DNA of 64,000 nucleotides from contig OX327684.1 of the NCBI GenBank assembly GCA_946807835.1, forward strand, positions 36,578,501-36,642,500, read 5' to 3'. The notes under the pieces were generated by a model. That model was given only the letters and a program-made list of their open reading frames with translations. It had not been told where the DNA came from and made no database searches. Position 1 is the first letter of the stretch. Every line of letters starts with the position of its first letter. Source of the stretch: Ailanthus altissimus. Its lineage: Eukaryota > Streptophyta > Magnoliopsida > Sapindales > Simaroubaceae. The translations under genes were made by a program, and so were the position numbers. Of this stretch, positions 45,653 to 59,600 are shown piece by piece.

Positions 45653-48534
45653 TTAATCTGCAGTACTGTTATCTTTTCTAATCCACTGTTGGGCTTGCTT
45701 TCTAGGATTTCTTACTGTTGGCTTCCTCATGCCCGAGTTCCGGTGCTTGCTACTACTAGGCCTGTTTGACGAACCAATGGGATTTGTTTCTGCAGGGACT
45801 GGTGCCTCTTTTTCTTCTTGCACAGTGGTTTCATTGGTTGATAATGGGGTAGGCAATGTGGCTGGTTGTGGAAGAAACATACCAGGCAAAACAACTAAGT
45901 CTCTTTTCGGTTCGATTAGGCCATTTATTTGCTGCTGTAATTTTAATATGGCCTCGAACTTCTGTCTTCTTATGATTTCTGAATCAGAATGAAGGAACTT
46001 CTCATCAACATCAACTTCAGTTCCATCAATCTATAATCAAGCAGATACAATGATCAACTTCTGGAATAACCAAGACATAAACTAAGATTAAAAGTTGGTA
46101 ATGTTGTGCAACAAGGGCATACAACAAAGGATTTGCCAAATCACTAACATTCACAAGACCAACAAACAGGACAAAGTTGATCCATAAAAGAACAAGTATT
46201 TTTGGTTCCTGAACTCTTAAAATCAACCCCAAAAAAAAAATCTGATTCACCAAGACAGTTGTGAAAATCAGCAGTTCATAATATAGACAAATCATCGTCA
46301 TAAAGCCCATTAATGTGATGCTCATGAGTCGTCTGTATCTCTAAAATTTGAAAACGGCAGGCTATTTTTACTCCAACATTAATTCAACCAGTTTTTACTA
46401 CCTCAGATTTATCTCAGGGACTGTGCATAACCAATGTGAAAATGTGCCAGGATATAACATCATATTTAAGGGTTAGAAGATATACCAGTTGATAGGATTG
46501 ACTGCCAACCAATTTGAGCACGTGTTCAAGATCTTTGGAATGGAAAACTTTACGACAAACTGGACAGTTTCCCATGCTTCCATCCATCGGTCCATGCATG
46601 TCTGCATATATAAGATACAGAAATCATAAAAGAATGCAAAACAAACTGCAAAAGCTTCCACCACAGAAAATTATCATTTTTCATCCAAAACAACAAGAAA
46701 ATTTTTATTCACACGAAATGGATAGAAAGAATTAGTAACCAATTCTAGCATCAATCTTTAGGTTGAACCTACCCAATATTCAATTGCAAAAGGTTACCTT
46801 AAAAGTTCAAATTTCAAAAGCACAAGATGAAACAATAACTGGTTTAGTCAATCAAAAGTAAAAGTCCACCAACTGGACCATCTTTTTGGGTTTACCAGAT
46901 ACAGCTGAAGAGAATTTTCACACTACCAAATTTTCCTATAAACTCAGAGTAGTACCAATTTTTCCTATAAACTCCAAGTAGCAACAATTTTTCCTATAAA
47001 CTCCTAGTAGTACAAAGATGCTCAACTCCCCCACAAATGTGATTAAATATACCTTTCTGATCCGTGTCGCTATCAGGATGCACAGTTGCACAACATGAAG
47101 TATCAGTTCCTTTCTGGTCTTGAAGCCAATTCCACCACCTAATGATGCACTTGCTGCCATATTAACAGAATTAAGAAACCACTGCCAAAGCCTATTATTA
47201 AGTAGTATATAACAAGTTGGGACTCTACCTATGAAAGCAATGGAAGCAAGACATTAACTTCATAAATGGCAAGACTTCACCGTGCTCGTCTTTTGGGAAC
47301 AAAGGATGCAAACATAATGGACAATCGCCGTCGGGGTGATTCATAGCAGAAAGCTTTTCCACTGATTCCTATATATATATATCACAAACTTAGAAAAAAA
47401 TTACGGAATAAATGCACATAAAGCCTACTATGCCTTGGGTTTATGACAAACACTCATAGACAACTGCTTAGTCATTTGGGTTCTATTTGTTGACAAAAAC
47501 AATCCAAAGTAATTTATCAACTGCACTCTCCCACTTCGAAGTGAAAGTACACCAAAACATAATAAAGATCATGATGCAAGTCACAGAAAGCAGATGTGGA
47601 AGCACATGATACCAATATCGGAAATTGCCTAATGAGCAATGATCCCTCTAGAGCAAACTGTGTAAGACGCAAATTACATGTCACATATATTTACGCATAC
47701 TTCTACGCTACAAGGGGAAACTAAGTGCAACCATTCAACTCCTAAAATCATTCATAGATTTATGTACAAGAAAAACACATGCCATCACGAAAAGGTCAAT
47801 TACTAAAAATTGTCAATCACCCAAAGAGGATATGCAATTACCTCGCACAGTGAAACAAGCATTAAACAAGTAGAGAGTTCACACGCTTTGTCTTGTATGC
47901 TACTTATCAAATGTTTTTGCCTTTGTTCATCAAGACCCTTGGACTCTATAACATTGATTTGAGGCGGATCCTCAGGATACTACCATGGAAAAATAGAAAA
48001 CAGTTAGCTAACAATTATTTGATCCAAACTCCCAAAACGGAAACTTACATGATATAACATCACTTCGCATTCAATCTTTATATATAAGAATCACATGGCA
48101 GAAATATAAAGTACCTTGGGGCTTGCTCGTATGCTAATAACTGCTTCCACGAACTAGAGGATGATGATAATACAAAGAAAAAAAAAATCAGAAGCCGAAA
48201 AATAGAGAAAAATCTAATGGCAGCAGCAGTCCACAATGAACCCAGAAAATCAAGAGTCTTAACTGTTGATTACTAATTAAAATAATCCTAATTTCCGGGT
48301 GGTTTTGATTTAAAATCAAAATGATATATTCGAAGATACAATAATCGGATTAATATTTCTTTTCAGTCAAAGAATGATTGACGAGAGAGGGACCTGCTGA
48401 GAAGAGACATCGGCAGTACGAGGTTTGACGTGGAGATTAAGATGAGGAGGATATGAATCGAGAACGACACAATCGTCTCCGTATACAGCTTGTACGGCTT
48501 CCAATTCCATCGACACTTCTTCTTCTTCCGCCAT
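45653..48534 (-). CDS. RNF25: RWD- and RING-domain E3 ubiquitin ligase, RNF25 type
   Basis: Seven exons with GT-AG borders in continuous frame: 48394-48534, 48115-48153, 47842-47979, 47229-47368, 47053-47153, 46486-46601 and 45653-46030, giving 350 residues. The N terminus (about 1-105; MAEEEEVSMELEAVQAVYGDDC..., SPKYPEDPPQINVIESKGL) is an RWD domain, with the EL-AL-x-Y and YP-xx-PP patterns of that fold. A long RING follows: CPLC at 122-125, CFHCFH at 147-152, C155-IIRWW and CPVC at 199-202, with an insert between the zinc pairs. RWD plus such a RING is the RNF25/AO7 layout, a cytosolic or nuclear E3 that hands ubiquitin from an E2 to substrates. The C-terminal 100 residues are basic and low-complexity. 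The substrate is unknown. It starts about 270 bp from a decayed LINE. The symbol is by homology. Confidence 0.9.
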
Positions 48535-48799
48535 TTGTGTCTCCTGTGACTGTGGGTGAGAGTGAATGAATAGTGATGGCCCTTCTAGATTTGTAATTCC
48601 CGAAAATTTGCTGTTATGTCCTTCGATTTATTTAGAAGAACCATAAGCAATGAGTTTGCTTGTTGGCGAGAGGCCTCCGGGCCAATTAAATATCCAAAAC
48701 ATAAAACATTTATTTATTAATCAGTAACTTGAAACGCTGCCGTTTTCCCGCATTCAGTTATTTGGTGGTGAGGTGTGCACCCCATTAATTGTTAAGATA

Positions 48800-51700
48800 T
48801 AGAAACTTCGGATGATTATAAATGTAGTTAGTATTAGATATTTACCTATTTGGGTGCAATTTTTAGGATTGTTTTAAGAATTTTAGAGCTCATTTTTATT
48901 GAGTCGTATTATTAGTTCTCTAGATACTTATAAATATTGTGATCAGTGTATGTTGAATAGAATAAGGCTGACATATGCAAAAATATTGGTGGAGATAGAT
49001 GTGGAGGATAAATTTTCTTCTATGATTAACTTAGATGATGAAAAAGGAAACGTTATTATGTAAGAGGTAACTTATGAATAGAAGCCTACCATGTGTCTCA
49101 AATGAAAAAAAAAATAGACATGATAAAAAATTATATAGTGTAGAGATTAAACAGATGTGGAGAGTAAAAGTACTGATGAGAACAGCCAAAATGAAAATGA
49201 AACACCTATAACTCAATTGGGGAACCAACAGACCATGCACGGTGAAGGCCAATGTGGGATGGTTACACAGAATGTAGATGAGAATACGATGAATAATTAT
49301 AAGGCAGTGGAACAAGTGACAAAAATCGAGGGCCTAAATGTAATTAAGGCAGTTGATGGATTTAATTTAAGGAAGGTTGTTACTCTGACACATGAGATGA
49401 GAATTATTGGAGAGGGGCAGCGCTACAAGGACCTCTAAATCCCCTAATAGGGACAATAATCTTAAGTTAGAACATTCGAAGTTTTCATAACCCCTATAAA
49501 CAATCAAATGTGAGATATTTGATTAAACGGATAAATTTATGTCTATTAGAATTGTTAAAAACAAGAGTTAAACTAGCTAATATAGATAATGTTTGGAGAA
49601 AGTTAGCGTTAAGGGATTGAAAGCTGAAAAATAACTCAGATTGCCTGGATATGAGAAGAATCTAAGTTGCTTTTAATCCTACTAGATGCAATGTAGTGAT
49701 CTTGAAAAAGCACTAACAATTTATTAATTGTAAAGTTTATATTGCTGACAACGAATTCTTCTATATTATTGTCTATGGGCTTCTTCTGCTAATTACATAG
49801 AGTGTTTATAGAGGATCTTTGGGATGGGCTGACTCCAAATTCGTCACCTTGGTTGATTTAAGATTATTTCAATAATGTTCTTAACAACAATCACAGAGTT
49901 GGTAGCCAATGGGTTAATGATATTTGGGTGAACCTATTTAAGGAATGAATTTCAAAACTTGAGTTATTTGAGTTGAAAAACTTTGGATGTAGATTCATAT
50001 GGTGCAATAATCAGACAGGAGATCAACGAATTTGGAGGAAAATTGGTTGGGCATTTGTAAATGGAAAATTGCTGGATACGTGGGAGGTTTATGAGTGTGA
50101 AGTAATTCCAACCGGTATATTCAATCACTCTTCTCTTATGGTTTACATCTCCAAGGTGTTTCCCATGGGTAAGATTCCTTTCAAATTTTTCAATGCATGG
50201 TGCTTTTACTCTGATTTTCGCAACACAGTTGAACAGGTTTGGCAAAGTAATTTCTATGGTTCTCTGGTGTTTCATGTATGGTCTAGACTTAAATCTTTAA
50301 AAGTTGAGTTGAAAAGGCTTAACAAAGAATTCTGCTCTGATGTTTCTCAAAAGATTGATGACTACGAAAGGATGTTATACTATCTTCAGAGTAAAATCGC
50401 GTATAATCCTTCTAATAAAGCTCTTCAAGAAGAGGAAATATATATTTATCAACATTCGAGGACATTTATTTATATCAAGGAAAGCATTATCACACAAAAT
50501 TTAAGAATCAAATGGGTTCAACTAGAGGATTCAAATACTAAATATTTTCATAACCTAGTAAAACATATGAGAGCCATAAATAAAATCACTTTGGTAAAAG
50601 GCCAGAATGGGGATACCTCTCATAATCTTGATACGATAAAACATGTTATAGTCGAGTATTACAAAGTTTTGTTAGAGACAAACACTTTCTCTAGTGTATC
50701 CATTCAGAAGAGAATCATTGATGCATACCCTAAACTGAATATTAAAGATAGAGATATGCTAAATGCTCTTGTCACTGCCCAATAAGTTAAAAAAGTTATA
50801 TTTAGTATCAATTGAGACAAAGCTCCAGGACCTGATGGATATAACAGTCTGTTTTTTTAAAAATGTTGGCACATTATTGGCAAAGAGATAACTAAAGTTG
50901 CACAACATTTCTTCTCTTTAGATCAGCTCTACACACCTATTAATGCAACTGCCATTATTCTTGTTCTTGTATTGTCTAACTCTCATGACCTATGTGACTA
51001 TAGACCCATTGCATGTTGTATTATCATTTATAAGTGTATTACAAAAATAATCTCTTTTAAATTGAGGAATATGGTAAATTATCTGGTTAATCATAGTTAG
51101 TCAGCTTTTATCCATCATATGAAGATTATAGATAATGTGTTACTGGCTCATGAATTAATGAATGGATATGATCAAAATTGTGGAGTACTAAGATATGCTC
51201 TTAAGATAAATATTCGAACGGCTTATGACTTGGTCTCTTAGAATTTTCTAGAAGAAGTGTTGATGGGGCTTGATTTTTCCAACTATTTCATCCGATTTAT
51301 TATGGTATATGTTAGAACTTGTATGTTCTCAGTTGTGGTGAATGGTAGTTTAAAGAATTTTTTCCGAGAAAAAAGGGTTTGCGGCAAAGGGATCCCATTC
51401 CCCCTTGTTACTTGTGTTAACTATGGAGTATTTCAGTAAAGGTTTAAACTGCATCCTCCATGATTAATTAACATTTCATAAGGGATGTAAGAGATTGCTG
51501 TTAAATCATTTGATTTTTTTCTGATGATTTATTCCTATTTTGTAATTGTGATATCAACTCAGTTAGTTAATTTAAAAAAGTGTTAGATAATTTTTTTTAT
51601 GGTATCTGGTTTACAGTTTAACGCAAGAAAAATATTCATTTTCTTTGAAAATGTTCATAATCTTGCCAAGGTGGCTATATGGCAGCTAACTCAGTTTCAA

Positions 51701-53140
51701 ACTAGTGCCTTGCCTATTAAAACCTAGGTATCCCCATTTTCTCTAGAAGGCTTAAGAAATACTTTTGCCATGAGCTAATCAGTAAGATAACTATTAGAAT
51801 TTCAAGTTGGACCGTGAAATTTTTGAGTTATGCAGGGAGACTACAATTAATTAACTCTATCTCAATGAGTATACATGTTTATTGTTGTTCAATGTTTGTC
51901 ATTCCTAAATCTATTATTAAAGAAATTAAAAACAATTGTTGTAAGTTTTTGTGGCATGGTCTGGACCAGCGGATGAAATGAGGGTTAATGACTTAGGAAG
52001 AGGTATGCAAAAGTAAAAAAATAAGGTGACCTTAGTATTAAGCCAATAAGCTATTGGAATTTGGCGATAGTTACCAATAATATTTGGGACCTAATCACAG
52101 TAAAATCATCGTTATGGGCTAGATGGGTGATTGACAATAAATTTTGAAAACTTAGCTTTTGAAGAATTATAAAGCCTGTGAATTGTAGTTGGAAATAGAG
52201 AAAAATCTTGAACTTGAGGAGCCGAATAAAAAATATGTTCAACTATGTTTTGGGAGATGGTAAGTCTTTCTACTTTTGATGGATCCGTTGATAAATAAGG
52301 AGTTAAATTTTCTCACGTGACCATTAATGATGATGACATTCCACGGGATGCAAAAAGCCGCTGACTTGTGAAAGCATAGACATTGAACCTTATTTGAGCC
52401 CTTAAATGACTGTACTGATCATGTTTGGAATCACATCCGTGATAATTTCTTTATTTCATTAGAAGATGATAGAATTTTCTAAAATGAAAGTTCGAATGAA
52501 AAGTATTCAATTGCTAGTACATAGCAATATTTTAATAATTCTGTTATTAAGGTTGAATGGTATAAATTAGTATGGGGTTTTTAACATATTCCAAACACAA
52601 TTTTGTTACTTGATTGACTTTGAAGAACAGATCATCCACTAAAGAGAAGCTATCAAAATGTGGGCTCGTTTCTTCTACTATGTTGTCATTTTTGTAGTAG
52701 AGATAGCAATATAATACATAATTTATTTTAAGTACAAATTTTTTCATTGTATTTGACACAAAGTCATTATAACTTGTCATATCAATCGTTGCCCAATCAA
52801 TTGGCAACGTGAGATCTCATTTTTTTATACAAAAAAATTCAAGGCAAATTTATCATTAAGAAAATTATGAGAATCTTATTCTATACTTCAATCTATTTCA
52901 TTTGGAGAGAACATAATTTAATGGTGTTCTAAAATAAAAAAATTTCAATTTCTTATATGTTTTATAAGATTAAAATTTTGTATGAATTAAATATTTAAAT
53001 ATTATTAATGGCTAGATCATTCGGTGAATAAATAATAACTTTGTTTAGTTCCTTCAATTTGATCTGGTACATTTAACATGTGCTGTTGTATTGTTGCCGG
53101 TTTTAGCATTATTACTAATAAATTTTTCATTTAAAAAAAA
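48800..53140 (+). mobile_element. Near full-length decayed LINE (copy B)
   Basis: This is the same family as the LINE at 20.2-23.6 kb. It starts in an ORF1-like region (from about 48850: PKYADQC-LN-RLTYAKILVEIDV, DEKGNVIM-EVTYE-KPTMCLK, the plant LINE zinc-knuckle protein). It then has an open linker at 49157-49438, an endonuclease domain (about 49470-49960), reverse transcriptase (49973-52250) and zf-RVT (about 52330-52900). The 3' end near 53130 is GTTGCCGGTTTTAGCATTATTACTAATAAATTTT then an A-run. Stops and frameshifts occur throughout. It fills nearly all of the space between the RWD-RING gene and EDD1. Confidence 0.82.
49470..50785 (+). pseudogene. LINE ORF2 endonuclease and early reverse transcriptase
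   Basis: The endonuclease part reads NIRSFHNPYKQSNVRYLIKR, then VAFNPTRCNVVILKK and VYIADNEFFYIIVYG, with a TPNSSPWLILGDFNNVLNNN-like stretch (about 49830-49885), the APE-type core of plant LINEs. The 270-codon open stretch at 49973-50785 contains the ISKVFPMGKIPFKFFNAW connector and the RT start (LRIKWVQLEDSNTKYFHNLVK). Further RT text lies in broken frames to about 52250, including CGKGIPFPLVTCVNYG. It cannot give an active product. Confidence 0.78.
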
Positions 53141-53149
53141 CGATAAAGC

Positions 53150-53637
53150 AAAAAAGAAAATTAGACCGTGATCGTTAATGTTAATTTAAAAAAAAATGTT
53201 TTTTAATAAAAAGGAAAAAAAGAAAAGTAATAATGCTAATAGTTAAGACACGTATGATTTACGCGGTTAAGAACTGGTATGTTACGCCGTTATATCAGTT
53301 TAAATACGCTAATTACAAAACTCAGGGATATTTTCACTGCTAAGCCGTTAGTAAAAATAGGTATTTACGCCGTTATAACGGTTTTACGTACTCTAATGAT
53401 AAAATCTAAGGCGGTTTAGAAGCCGTTAATTCCTCTGTTGGTCATAGAAGTTACGCTAAGTTACCATTGGTGAAAATTGTAGGTTTTACTCTTAAGTTAC
53501 CGCCTATAAAAAAGTGAGTCTGTACTCTTTACCGTTGAACTCGACCGTCCCACTCTTACGAGCATCTGACTGACTGGCTAACAGCCTAACACGCTAAGGC
53601 TCGCTCATTTGAAGCCTCTCGAACTGAGAGCCCCGCC
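53150..53637 (+). promoter_or_regulatory. EDD1 promoter region with GCCGTTA cluster
   Basis: Four GCCGTTA motifs lie at 53286-53292, 53344-53350, 53369-53375 and 53422-53428. The third is half of the 12-bp perfect palindrome CCGTTATAACGG (53370-53381). GTTA next to CCG fits the MYB core (CNGTTR) and the AACGG core of mitosis-type MSA elements. A TATA-like TATAAAAA starts at 53505. The binding factor is inference. Confidence 0.5.
53505..53512 (+). promoter_or_regulatory. TATA box of EDD1
   Basis: TATAAAAA lies 133 bp ahead of the ATG at 53638; the start site would be near 53537. Confidence 0.55.
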
Positions 53638-56600
53638 ATGGCAATCTTAGCATTGCCCTTAGTCATTTCAATTCTCAAACCACGCGCCATTCATCTCTCT
53701 TCCCTTCGAGCCGGCAAGCCAAGTCCTAGCTGGCTCTACAAGGCGCCACCGAGTCGCCGTCGCATTGCCGGTACCCCGGTATCTGCTATTAGCACCTCCG
53801 CAACTCAACAGCAGCCGTCAATTGAACCGAACAATGAGGCGCAAAAAGCTTCGGTTCCTACTTTTCAACAGGCTATTCAAAGACTCCAGGTCAATTTTCA
53901 ATTTACTTTTTCTCTCGTCTTTTTTTTTTCCTTCTTGTTTCTTTTTTACTTATTCTGAATTATTTATCTATTTATTTTTCTTTTGTGAATGTAAAGGAAT
54001 ATTGGGCTTCGGTTGGATGTGCCGTAATGCAATGCAGCAATACAGAGGTAATGACAATTGTGTTCGCGTTTTACTTATTAAAGGATAATTGTTATCCGAA
54101 ATTATAATATAATCATTTTTTTTTTTTTGAGATTGTCATTTGGAAAATTTTATCTGTAGATGTTTATTTCAATCATGTTGGTGGTTGTGTAAGCGGTGAG
54201 ACTTTGGCTGTGTTGACCAGGTTGGAGCCGGGACTATGAATCCACTGACTTTTTTAAGGGTTCTTGGTCCAGAACCATGGAATGTAGCGTAAGTATGCTT
54301 TGGAATGTAAGTTTGTAAAATGTTACTTGGTTTTTGCACTTGTGTCTTGGCGTGAAAGAGAAAAAGCTAATGTGGACTTTTGGTTGAAAAGGTATGTGGA
54401 GCCTAGTATTCGTCCTGATGATAGTCGCTATGGAGAAAACCCAAACAGGCTCCAACGCCACACTCAATTTCAGGTTTAGTTTGATTTGATGTATTATGTG
54501 CATGTTTTCCTTTCTTTCAAATTACTTCTTATGTTATATGTTCCTTTCCTTCTATTTTTATTTCAGGTTATATTGAAGCCTGATCCTGGAAACTCACAGA
54601 ACCTTTTCATTCGGAGCCTGTCAGCTTTAGGTGCTGATCTTTTCATCTTTTATTGTCCTTTTTATTTGTTTATTATGTTTCAATAAGCTGTATTAGGAGG
54701 AGCTGAAGTGATCAGAACTAAGAACTTTGAATTCTTTAGTATAAGAGAATGTTCTGCTCTTTTAATGCTCATTATACTTCTGTTTTCAAGATCACCATAA
54801 ATTGCAAACAGTGAATGAGCTTCTTTGGTCTGTAATATGATGCGATTCTCTGGATCAAACTAAGTCACAACAGTCATGTGGTGTTATGAATTATTTTATT
54901 CTCTTGTGCCATGTGCATATCTCATTTGTATTTCCTTTTTAGCGGTTGTTACTGTTTTATTCAAACAGTTGGCTTGATTATTTGATGCCTTTGTGCTTGA
55001 CAGGTATTGATGTGACTGAACATGATATACGATTTGTAGAAGACAATTGGGAGAGCCCGGTAGTATATTAACTTTGTTGTTGGGCGTGCAAAATTTGATT
55101 TGGATTTTCTAGCATGCTTTAATTATGGGCATATCAAAACTATTGGCTTTTTCTTTTTGTTCCATTTTTCAAACATTCATAGAGTTATTATTGTTTAATC
55201 ATTTAGCAAGTTTTCTGCCCTGAAATGCTCACAGGTACTTGGTGCATGGGGATTGGGCTGGGAAATCTGGATGGATGGGATGGAGATCACACAATTCACC
55301 TACTTTCAGCAGGTCTTATTTGTTATGTGTTGGAAGTTATGGCTCATGTGATAAAATTGTATTATACAGGGTAATCGTTTTCTTTGGTTAAGAAGTTTCA
55401 TGTTTGCTGTTCTCCAGGCTGGAAGTCTTCAATTGTCACCAGTTTCTGTTGAAATTACTTATGGTCTTGAGCGTATCCTCATGTTGCTGCAGGTCACTTG
55501 ATACTACTCAAATTTTTTTTTCTTTTCTTTTGTCAGCTTTATTACGTTTGCCTGAAGCTCCTTTGGAAAATTTTTGCAGGGAGTTGATCATTTTAAAAAA
55601 ATTCAATACGCAGATGGAATCACATATGGGGAACTATTCTTGGAAAATGAGTAAATAACTACTTAAATACTTACTATGAATCATAAATGTTGATTTCTTT
55701 TTTACCCTTTATCTTTACATTTATCCAGCTTCTTGTTAAACTTGGTTAATGTTATATAATTTTTTTTTCACAATATAATTTTCTTGTGAAAAATTGAATT
55801 CCTCATCTTTAATAGAGCTACTTCTTGAAAATTTTGTTCTTGATACCCCTTCTGATAGCTCTTTGAAATGGTATTGTTTATTGAAATATGAAAATAGAGT
55901 TTATTTTTATGATAGCATCAATCTTTTAACTAATTTCATTATGAATGACATCTTCCGTCTATTTTTTTGTTGGTTTAATATCATGTTGTTTTGCAGATTA
56001 TTACAGAGATGTACTTTTTCAGTATCCTGTCTCTATCATTCTTTCACTTCTGTAATTGTGATGTCAGGGGATATAACTGGGATGTGATATCTTCGTTATG
56101 ATTATTTAATATAGAGATAAAACAGTTTGTATTTCCATTTCAGGAAGGAAATGAGTGCATATTATTTAGAGCATGCTGATGTTCATCACATTCAGAAACA
56201 CTTTGACTTTTTTGAGGAAGAAGCACGCTCCTTACTTGCTTCAAACCTTCCAATCCCTGCGTATTGTTCAGAAACCTCTAATATCTATTGCTTACTGTAC
56301 AATATACCCCTTAAAACTAACATTTGTCCAAAACATGCTAGGTATGATCAGCTATTAAAGACATCTCATGCTTTTAATATCCTCGATTCCAGAGGCTTTG
56401 TTGGGGTAACTGAGCGTGCGCGTTACTTTGGTCGGATGCGTAGGTGAGGCTACTATATATTGGCTTTTGTCTGGAGTGAAATTGTCTGATTTGACCAGAA
56501 AACTTTTCTATTATGTAATTATTATTACTTTATCAGTTTAGCTCGTCAATGTGCCCAACTTTGGTTGAAGACAAGGGAGTCCCTAGGGCATCCACTGGGT

Positions 56601-59600
56601 ACTGTTTCTGAACCTGTTCAGCTTGTATGTCCTAAAGAGTTTGTGGAGGCAGCAGTTAAGAAGGTTAGCCTACATGCGACAATGGCAATTTCTTTCAGTA
56701 GCTGTCTGGCCATATGAATCTTCCATGTGAAAAAATTTGTTCTTCAACCATAATAATTCATTATTATAAATATGCTTTGCCCCTTTGTAATTGGCTTTCT
56801 TATTCTATTCCTTGTTCACAGGTGCATGATGGTCCAAGGTCATTTGTTCTTGAAATTGGAACTGAAGAGTTGCCACCTCAAGATGTGGTGAACGCAAGTC
56901 AGCAAGTATAGTTTGTTTTCTTTGAATGTTAATCTTTTTCTTTCATAAACACTTTTATGCATCAGTTCATGCTGTTCCCCCAGGATTCTAGAATAAATTA
57001 GGTTCAGAATTGGTTCATACATTTGTTTATTTGCAATATTTCGTTTGTCATTTCTTTTGCCCAAGATTGTTTTATTGTTTAACTTCTTTTCCTTTTGCTT
57101 TCCCCTTTGATTTATGATGCCTCTATTGATCTTTCCTAGGATTACCTCAATTTAATTACTATCCATTGGTTCTTCTATGCAGCTTAAAGATTTAATGTTG
57201 CAATTACTAAATAAACAGAGATTTAGTCATGGGGAAGTACAAGCATTCGGTACACCTCGTAGACTAGTGGTACAGCTCCTAACATTAACCAACTTTACAC
57301 CTGTTAACAATTTTCATGCTCATATATTCTTGAATCATTTTCAATATTGCGAATTGTGCTCTTCTAATATCAATACTGTAATCGGAGCCTCATTTATTAT
57401 CTTACTTCCAGGTTTTTGTTGACAGTCTTTGCACAAAGCAAGCTGAGAATGAGGTTGAGGTTCGAGGACCTCCTGTTTCGAAAGCCTTTGATAATCAAGG
57501 AAATCCTACCAAGGTTTCATTTGTCTTGCAATTATATTTTACCTGAAGGTTTTAGAGGTTTGAGGAAATTTTTTCTTCTCTCTAAGTGATCTAATTAGTG
57601 GGTTTATACAACATTCGAACTCGTTGATGGTAGCCAACTGCAGTCAGATCAATTCGCGTTACAATTTATATAATTTCTTTTCTCATCCTTGGATGACTTC
57701 TTTACCTTTTTTCTTTCCTTCCGTTTATTTTCTTGTGACCAGCTTTGTGCTGTGATATTGAAAACATTATATCTAATCTCTTGCTTGCTGCTCTGCATGA
57801 ATTTTAATATTTGACTGCTTTTGCATCTAGTTCTAATGTTTTTGCTTCTCCCTTATTGCAAGCTAATTTTATAGTTGTATAATCATATACCTTAGTAATT
57901 TTTTCCTGCCAGGCTGCTGAGGGTTTCTGTCGAAGATATGGTGTTCCATTGCACTCACTGTTTACGAAGGTTGATGGTAAGTCAGTCTAATGCATGCATG
58001 AAACCCCTAGTTTCTGGATACTTTCTCCTTCATGAGAATGCATTATTTCCTGGCAAGTTTGGTCTTTAACAGCATATGACTCGTGATTGAATAGGTTATA
58101 AACTTCCAGGGCTTTAAGTATACTATGTTACATATATTAAGGTCATATTGGTTTAATGGTTACTAACTATCTGGAATGTTCAAAATCTCTTCTGTTTTTT
58201 CACTAAAGGTATTAAATTTCACGTCATTATTGCATGTTTGTACTGGAAAAATCTCTCCCAACTGGTATGAATGATAACGTTTTCATATGCATTACAAGAC
58301 TGTATTACTTCTTATATCACTTTTCAAATGTTCTGTATCTGTAATAGTTGAACTGCAATTGGTGCCATCAGATCAAGATATAATTCTTGTATAACACAAG
58401 CTGCTTGCAAATGATTTGCTATTTATGACATCTTGATAAGAATTCTACCAGTGTTTTTCATATTACAGGGAAAACAGATTATATTTATGTTCGTGTAAAG
58501 GAGTCTGCTCGACCTGCCTTGGAGGTTCTATATCCTGATCTTTCTGTAGTCATATTTTGGATCTTTGGATCATCGCTTTAGAAACCCACAGTTGGATTTT
58601 AGAATTTTATATATATATATTTGAGGATCATTTTATGCTGGTATGAACCTTTTTTTTAAAAAAAAAAAATTATTTAGTTCATAAATAACTCTTAATAGAA
58701 TGAAATCACTTTCAAAAGGTGGTAATTGGAATCTGTCTTACATACATATTTAACACATCAAAATTTGAAGTTATTCAGCAAAATATGACTTTTGCCATTG
58801 AGATGATGTTCAGAAATATGTATGAACCTTTTTTTTTTTAAAAAAAAATTATTTAGTTCATAAATAACTCTTAATAGAATGAAATCACTTTCAAAAGGTG
58901 GTAATTGGAATCTGTCTTACATACATATTTAACACATCAAAATTTGAAGTTATTCAGCAAAATATGACTTTTGCCATTGAGATGATGTTCAGAAATATGT
59001 ATGAACCTTTTTTTTTTAAAAAAAAAATTATTTAGTTCATAAATAACTCTTAATAGAATGAAATCACTTTCAAAAGGTGGTAATTGGAATGTCTTACATA
59101 CATATTTAACACATCAAAATTTGAAGTTATTCAGCAAAATATGACTTTTGCCATTGAGATGATGTTCAGAAATATTGTATTTATGAGAAACCATGGTATT
59201 TGCCAGTTGAATAGTTATTGAATGTTATCAAAATATTGTTAATGGGTGTAATTATATCTACACTTATATTCAGAAGTTGAATATGTAAATTTTTGCAAGT
59301 TGTTGCACTACCTGAAGTTGTTTCTTTCTTTTTGCCAATAAATGACATTCTCTTATTATTTGATATGCTATGATGTGTATACATGAGGCATTAGCTTGTC
59401 TAGTGATGTTTGCCATGGACCCATGGTCAGTTATAGGATTAAATTCTTTCTAATATTGTTTATATCTTAAAGCACCCGTTTGTTATCATAATTTTAACAT
59501 CATTTTGCTAAGGTATTTTAGGTTTTATCTGAAGATGTGCCTGGTATCATTGCTAAAATATCATTCCCAAAATCAATGCGATGGAACTCTCATGTAAAGT

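Noticed and set aside
53765..54088. 107-codon ORF overlapping EDD1 exon 1
   Set aside because: Different frame of the transit-peptide exon running into intron sequence.
58642..59175. CRISPR-like or satellite array
   Set aside because: Direct head-to-tail copies without spacers inside a nuclear intron; a simple tandem triplication explains it.
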